Origin: Bacillus sp. SLBN-46
GTDB lineage: Bacteria; Bacillota; Bacilli; Bacillales; Cytobacillaceae
DNA length: 64,000 nt
Direction: 5' to 3'
Assembly: GCF_031453555.1 (NCBI RefSeq)
Contig: NZ_JAVIZM010000001.1
Coordinates: 4,813,501 to 4,877,500, forward strand
A program made the position numbers and the translations under genes. Positions 59,562 through 64,000 of the stretch are shown piece after piece (the stretch's first letter is position 1; the number at the start of each line of letters is the position of its first letter). The notes under the pieces are model-generated. The model was not told the DNA's origin, ran no database searches, and saw nothing but the letters and a program-made list of their open reading frames with translations.

Positions 59562-59657
59562 ATTCGCTGATAAACCTGTATATTCGCTGATAAACAGCCT
59601 GAATTCGCCGATAAAAGTCCAATATTCGCCGATAAACCTATGAAATTCGCTAATAGG
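59562..59657. repeat. Tandem array of ATTCGCYGATAAA motifs, period 20-21 bp
   Basis: ATTCGC cores start at 59562, 59582, 59603, 59624 and 59645. The first four continue as TGATAAA or CGATAAA; the last is degenerate (ATTCGCTAATAGG). Spacers differ. It lies between convergent genes, like the array at 46260. Confidence 0.9.
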
Positions 59658-59713
59658 GTGTAATTTTACACCAAATATCACAGAGAGACTAACCTAAAAC
59701 TACGAAAAAACAG

Positions 59714-60940
59714 CTACTTTTTATTAAATGCAGCAGCAGATCGACTCTGATGATACAGACTCATAGCAGAATGGGCCCCTTTTGCTATAACATCTCTCAA
59801 AATTTTTGCCATTACCCCGCTGTATACAAGTCCATTATCTCCATATGCAAATACGAAATAACAATTGGGGAACTCATCATATTGCCCAATCATTGGCAAG
59901 CCATCATGTGTCCCTCCGTAAAAGGCTCCTAAATAGTACTCTGGATAAACCTCAATAGAAGGAAAAAGTTTGTTAAACTCCTCAATTAGCTTATCTTTCT
60001 TATGCATAATCTTAGAATCGCGATCATCAACATAGGTGGTATTGTCATCTAATCCACCAATAATCACTCGGTTATCTTTCGTCGTTCGCATATAAATATA
60101 GGGGCGTGCGGTCTCCCAAATAAGAGTTTGCTTATACCAATCTGTAAAGCTCTCTACCTGATTAGTAACAACTGCATACGAGCTTGATATAACGGCATTT
60201 TTATCTTTCATAAACTCCAATCCCTCGTACCCTGCAGCAATAATGACGTGTCGTGCCTTTATGGAATAGCCATTTTCAGTAAAAAAGGTGGCACCATCTT
60301 TTTGAAATTGTTTCCCATTGATTCTTGTTTTCTCAAAGACCCGCACTCCCTTTTTCTGAGCTTCTAAAAGGAGTCCATGATTATACTTAAGTGGATTAAT
60401 TTCACCATCTTGATATAAATATAGAGCCGCTTCTTTTTTGAAGGGATAGCGTTCACTAATCTGCCTCTCTGTTAGGAAATCCACTTTAAAATTATGTTTT
60501 TGTAGGTAATATAACTCATTATTGAGTTTTTCTACTCCTGCTTGATCACTCGCATAATAGAGACTATCCCTCCTGTAGAATTCAGGATCTATGTCCATCA
60601 TTTGAGACGTTCGTTCCATATCATTTATTGCTTCTTCGCATAGCTTCGTATGATGAATAGCTGTTTTTTCTCCAAAGGTATTTACTAACTCAAATAGCAT
60701 TTTATCTCCCAAATACTGAATAAGAGCCGTATTCACACTTGTACTTCCCGTACCAATCTTACGTTTATCGACCACTACAACATCTAGGTCTGTCTCACTT
60801 AGATAGTAGGCACATTGCGCCCCAGAACTTCCTCCTCCTATGATAAGAACATCGCAGCATATGTCTTCCTCTAAAACAGGATATGTAGTGGTATTTGGTA
60901 AGGTTGTTTCCCAATAAAACTTCCCACTTTTTAAGTCCAT
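59714..60940 (-). CDS. FAD-dependent amine/amino-acid oxidase (DAO family)
   Basis: 408-aa flavoprotein. The FAD-binding loop is DVLIIGGGSSGAQCAYYLSE with VVVVDKRKIGTGST. The C-terminal GAFYGGTHDGLPMIGQYDEF, then FAYGDNGLVYSGVMAKIL is the second flavin segment. The layout matches DadA/PuuB/glycine oxidase-like enzymes, which oxidise amino acids or amines with oxygen or quinones. No signal peptide. It stands alone, with a tandem array behind it. The substrate is not known. Confidence 0.87.
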   Translation of the reverse strand: MDLKSGKFYWETTLPNTTTYPVLEEDICCDVLIIGGGSSGAQCAYYLSETDLDVVVVDKRKIGTGSTSVNTALIQYLGDKMLFELVNTFGEKTAIHHTKLCEEAINDMERTSQMMDIDPEFYRRDSLYYASDQAGVEKLNNELYYLQKHNFKVDFLTERQISERYPFKKEAALYLYQDGEINPLKYNHGLLLEAQKKGVRVFEKTRINGKQFQKDGATFFTENGYSIKARHVIIAAGYEGLEFMKDKNAVISSSYAVVTNQVESFTDWYKQTLIWETARPYIYMRTTKDNRVIIGGLDDNTTYVDDRDSKIMHKKDKLIEEFNKLFPSIEVYPEYYLGAFYGGTHDGLPMIGQYDEFPNCYFVFAYGDNGLVYSGVMAKILRDVIAKGAHSAMSLYHQSRSAAAFNKK

Positions 60941-61067
60941 TTAGACACTCCTTCAAATTTCAACTCGAATGCTTGTAGTATCTCCTGTGAAAAAGTAATC
61001 CATCCTTTGAAAAAAGACATACAAAAAAGGCATACCTTACTAGTTTACCTTCTACACTCCCTCAAGG

Positions 61068-61865
61068 TTATTGCAATCTCCATACTCCACCGAACATCTC
61101 AAACAGATTAAACTGATTTGTTCCCTCAAGATTTATTAGGAAAGGAGTCTCTCCTTTTTCCTCTAATACCTTTTTGGCTGGTCCCTCTCCAAGTGGTGTA
61201 CAGAACAATAGACTTGTGCCTGAAAGGTCTAGTTTTTGGCATCTAGCATTCATGGCTGCATCAATAAATTCCTCACTTGGCTCAAGATTTAATAATTCCC
61301 CCCAATTGGTTGTGGTATTTTCTAAGTTATGAACCACAAAGCCTACACTCTCAAAAGTTGAGTTACCTATTAATCCTTGCTCTTTTAAATCTAAAAACCT
61401 CTCTTCATCAGACTTTTCCCATTCGATGAAAAATGGCATGGCAAGTTCATTGGGGTCATTTTCTAAAAATAAAAGTGACCACTTAATGATTTGCCCATCC
61501 TCTCGAACCCGTTCACCAGGGAATGGGCCATACACCGTATACCCCTCTGCTTTGAGCTTTGTAGCTAATTGTTGAATCTCTCTTGTTCGAATCGCTATTT
61601 TAGCAGGACCCTCATGCTCTTGTTTTGAGAGTTTCTTCACAATTTCTGTAATCAATCGATTGTTTCTTTGTTTCTCCGCAATTGATAAATCTTCAATTCC
61701 TAAAAATTCAATATAGCTTAACCCAAAATAGGATAAAGAGTTATAGGTTCCCCACCATTGATGATGACCTCCATTAATAGCATGAATTCCTTTCTCGTAT
61801 AAAGGCACCAGCGCCTCCTCTGGCTTTTTTAGAAATACCACTAAGTGATCGAAGGAAAATGACAT
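61068..61865 (-). CDS. VOC-superfamily protein (glyoxalase-like domain)
   Basis: 265-aa protein starting FDHLVVFLKKPEEALVPLYE, the beginning of the Glyoxalase_3 type of VOC proteins, with GGHHQWWGTYNSLSYFGLSY, then IEFLGIED as the first metal-ligand region (H and E). Several Bacillaceae carry such long VOC proteins. Their substrates are unknown. The gene stands alone. Confidence 0.82.
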   Translation of the reverse strand: MSFSFDHLVVFLKKPEEALVPLYEKGIHAINGGHHQWWGTYNSLSYFGLSYIEFLGIEDLSIAEKQRNNRLITEIVKKLSKQEHEGPAKIAIRTREIQQLATKLKAEGYTVYGPFPGERVREDGQIIKWSLLFLENDPNELAMPFFIEWEKSDEERFLDLKEQGLIGNSTFESVGFVVHNLENTTTNWGELLNLEPSEEFIDAAMNARCQKLDLSGTSLLFCTPLGEGPAKKVLEEKGETPFLINLEGTNQFNLFEMFGGVWRLQ

Positions 61866-61990
61866 CTGGAATAGCTCCTTTCTTCTTTTTAAAATTGACC
61901 TGTTGAATAGGCAATTGGGATGTGGCTTGCATAAGATACGCTAATAACAAATATGATTAAAATAAGAATCCTAAAAAAGGGGTCGGTTGA

Positions 61991-62179
61991 ATGAATATTT
62001 TCAATAAAATTGCTTTATTTTTTGTCATTTTATACTCTGTTACCATTATCGTAAATACCTATTTAGGAGAAACTGAACGGGTACAGTCCAATGTTATTTA
62101 CTTTTTAATGAATGGGTTTGCTTATATTGTATCAGCATTAGAAGTAGAAAGAGAAAAGGAACTACTCGAGGCAGCTTAA
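61991..62179 (+). CDS. Small membrane protein, 62 aa
   Basis: MNIFNKIALFFVILYSVTII is a membrane helix, followed by a second weaker one (NVIYFLMNGFAYIVSALEV) and an acidic tail (EREKELLEAA). AAAAGGGGTCGG precedes the ATG at a good distance, and a terminator follows, so the gene appears real. The function is unknown. Confidence 0.65.
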   Translation: MNIFNKIALFFVILYSVTIIVNTYLGETERVQSNVIYFLMNGFAYIVSALEVEREKELLEAA

Positions 62180-62203
62180 AATTCGGAATTGAAATAAACA
62201 CAA

Positions 62204-62235
62204 AAAAAGCGACTGCTTAATAGCAATCGCTTTTT
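62204..62235. terminator. Terminator between small gene and tRNA cluster
   Basis: AAAAGCGACTGC and GCAATCGCTTTT, with T-run. It may also terminate the tRNA operon on the minus strand. Confidence 0.8.
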
Positions 62236-62245
62236 CCTTTTCTAG

Positions 62246-62319
<74 letters not shown>

Positions 62320-62324
62320 CTAAA

Positions 62325-62398
62325 TGGAGCGGGTGATGGGAATCGAACCCACTACATCAGCTTGGAAGGCTGAGGTTTTACCAGTAAACTACACCCGC
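62325..62398 (-). tRNA. tRNA-Gly (TCC)
   Basis: Acceptor GCGGGTG, anticodon loop CTTCCAA, encoded CCA. Confidence 0.95.
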
Positions 62399-62426
62399 GT
62401 ATTTAGATTGAATATATCTAGAAAAA

Positions 62427-62503
62427 TGGCGGTCTGGACGGGACTCGAACCCGCGACCTCCTGCGTGACAGGCAGGCATTCTAACCAACTGAACTACCAG
62501 ACC
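62427..62503 (-). tRNA. tRNA-Asp (GTC)
   Basis: Acceptor GGTCTGG, anticodon loop CTGTCAC, encoded CCA. Confidence 0.95.
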
Positions 62504-62506
62504 ATA

Positions 62507-62580
<74 letters not shown>

Positions 62581-62742
62581 ACAATAAAAAATATTACATT
62601 TTGTGCATGCCCTTAGTTTGAAGACCGCCCCGATTTCGGAAAGCATATTCAAGCTGTGGCTCAATCGTTGCGCTGTAGAAAATTCGAAGAAGCTTATTCG
62701 AACGTGCTCCACCCCGCGACGGTAAAAATTTTAAAAGTAATA
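62581..62742. other. 160-bp spacer in the tRNA cluster with an initiator tRNA fragment
   Basis: On the minus strand 62705-62719 repeats the first bases of the initiator tRNA (CGCGGGGTGGAGCA), without the rest. Between this and the intact gene lies about 120 bp of sequence not resembling tRNA. The spacing is much longer than elsewhere in the cluster. Confidence 0.7.
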
Positions 62743-62835
62743 TGGAGGAGGAAGAGGGATTCGAACCCCCGCGCGGTATGACCCGCCTGTCGGTTTTCAA
62801 GACCGATCCCTTCAGCCAGACTTGGGTATTCCTCC
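62743..62835 (-). tRNA. tRNA-Ser (TGA)
   Basis: Acceptor GGAGGAA, anticodon loop CTTGAAA, long variable arm, encoded CCA. Length 93 nt. Confidence 0.95.
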
Positions 62836-62844
62836 GTAAATAAA

Positions 62845-62921
62845 TGGTAGCGGCGGAGGGGATCGAACCCCCGACCTTACGGGTATGAACCGTACGCTCT
62901 AGCCAGCTGAGCTACACCGCC
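62845..62921 (-). tRNA. tRNA-Met (CAT), elongator
   Basis: Acceptor GGCGGTG, anticodon loop TTCATAC, encoded CCA. It matches the elongator Met pattern of Bacillus. The Ile2-CAT alternative is less likely from the acceptor stem. Confidence 0.9.
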
Positions 62922-62942
62922 AAATATAAAATTTAATTAAGG

Positions 62943-63015
62943 TGGAGCCTAGCGGGATCGAACCGCTGACCTCCTGCGTGCAAGGCAGGCGCTCTCCCAG
63001 CTGAGCTAAGGCCCC
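62943..63015 (-). tRNA. tRNA-Ala (TGC)
   Basis: Acceptor GGGGCCT, anticodon loop CTTGCAC. The 3' end continues ACCT, so CCA is not complete. Confidence 0.94.
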
Positions 63016-63037
63016 ATAATTATTAAATAGTTCGGAC

Positions 63038-63114
63038 TGGTCGGGAAGACAGGATTCGAACCTGCGACCCCTTGGTCCCAAACCAAGTGCTCTACCAAGC
63101 TGAGCTACTTCCCG
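63038..63114 (-). tRNA. tRNA-Pro (TGG)
   Basis: Acceptor CGGGAAG, anticodon loop TTTGGGA, encoded CCA. Confidence 0.94.
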
Positions 63115-63120
63115 TTAAAG

Positions 63121-63194
63121 TGCGCCCTGAGAGATTCGAACTCCCGACCTTTTGATTCGTAGTCAAACACTCTATCCAGCTGAGCTAAGGGCGC
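63121..63194 (-). tRNA. tRNA-Arg (ACG)
   Basis: Acceptor GCGCCCT, anticodon loop CTACGAA, no encoded CCA. Confidence 0.94.
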
Positions 63195-63213
63195 GTATAA
63201 ATGAAAAGTAAAG

Positions 63214-63289
<76 letters not shown>

Positions 63290-63310
63290 ATGTATTTTAA
63301 GAAAAATATA

Positions 63311-63386
63311 TGGTGGAGGATGACGGGATCGAACCGCCGACCCTCTGCTTGTAAGGCAGATGCTCTCCCAGCTGAGCTAATCCTCC
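63311..63386 (-). tRNA. tRNA-Val (TAC)
   Basis: Acceptor GGAGGAT, anticodon loop CTTACAA, encoded CCA. Confidence 0.95.
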
Positions 63387-63391
63387 AATAA

Positions 63392-63466
63392 TGGTGACCC
63401 CTACGGGATTCGAACCCGTGTTACCGCCGTGAAAGGGCGGTGTCTTAACCGCTTGACCAAGGGGCC
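63392..63466 (-). tRNA. tRNA-Glu (TTC)
   Basis: Acceptor GGCCCCT, anticodon loop CTTTCAC, encoded CCA. First tRNA after 5S rRNA. Confidence 0.95.
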
Positions 63467-63508
63467 ACTTTAAATCTTGACGCCTTAATCGCCAAAAAAT
63501 AAAGTTTA

Positions 63509-63626
<118 letters not shown>

Positions 63627-63702
63627 TATTTTTTTGAGAGATCGTTCTCTCAAAACTAGATAATGTAGAAGAAGTGTTTGTAAAAAACGAGTTCGCTTTA
63701 AA

Positions 63703-64000
<298 letters not shown>

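Noticed and set aside
59562..59657. Possible CRISPR array
   Set aside because: Same reason: the period is 20-21 bp, against about 60-75 bp for CRISPR.

Overview
This 64 kb window looks like chromosomal DNA from a low-GC, Gram-positive, spore-forming Bacillaceae bacterium, close to Neobacillus, Mesobacillus or Bacillus. The genus is an inference. The support is a KinB-type sensor kinase, Shine-Dalgarno-rich starts, a guanine-class purine riboswitch, GlnR/TnrA boxes before glnK-amtB, a SigB-type promoter before a large catalase, a Bacillus-type tRNA cluster order, and families of Bacillaceae-style palindromic repeats.

Layout. 0-10 kb: a truncated YesM-type kinase, two RNA methyltransferases (TRM11-like and RlmN), two decayed genes (PfkB kinase and NUDIX hydrolase), a CwlK-like peptidase, small accessory genes, a TetR/nitroreductase/monooxygenase locus and a KinB-like kinase. 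10-19 kb: a sugar cassette under a LacI regulator (binding protein, two permeases, GH31 glycosidase, RpiB, ribokinase) with matching operators before lacI and before the transporter. 19-29 kb: a nucleoside transporter behind a riboswitch, an MFS-DMT-SDR operon behind a G-tract dyad, an SgrR-like regulator, a CDF metal exporter, an MBL hydrolase and a polysaccharide deacetylase. 29-38 kb: a nickel-pincer operon (larA, larE, nickel permease, larB, larC with a His-rich repeat) next to a CdaR/glycerate kinase/KdgT-permease locus. 38-49 kb: YggT, GGDEF, MFS, catalase, a paired membrane module, ilvA, amtB and glnK. 49-62 kb: oxidoreductases with several local regulators (TetR, MarR), and a second copy of the paired membrane module. 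62-64 kb: twelve tRNAs, 5S rRNA and the 3' end of 23S rRNA, all on the minus strand.

The most interesting region is 29.5-38.2 kb. Between larA and larE lies a 48-codon ORF that reads as the first residues of a four-carbon acid sugar kinase (DUF1537) joined to the C-terminus of a PdxA2-type dehydrogenase. It looks like a deletion scar. Together with CdaR, glycerate kinase and a KdgT permease (now frameshifted), it suggests that this LarA belonged to a sugar-acid pathway (threonate, erythronate or glycerate class) and not to lactate metabolism.

Other signals are structural. Two tandem arrays with different core motifs share a 20-21 bp period and both lie between convergent genes. There is a family of GC-rich palindromes (GGTGCCTGWCCCCC class), five copies of a 16-bp palindrome followed by a T-run, a recurring terminator stem (GCGAACAGT), a Bacillaceae-type dispersed element near 48.7 kb, and three matching operators that define a small MarR regulon.
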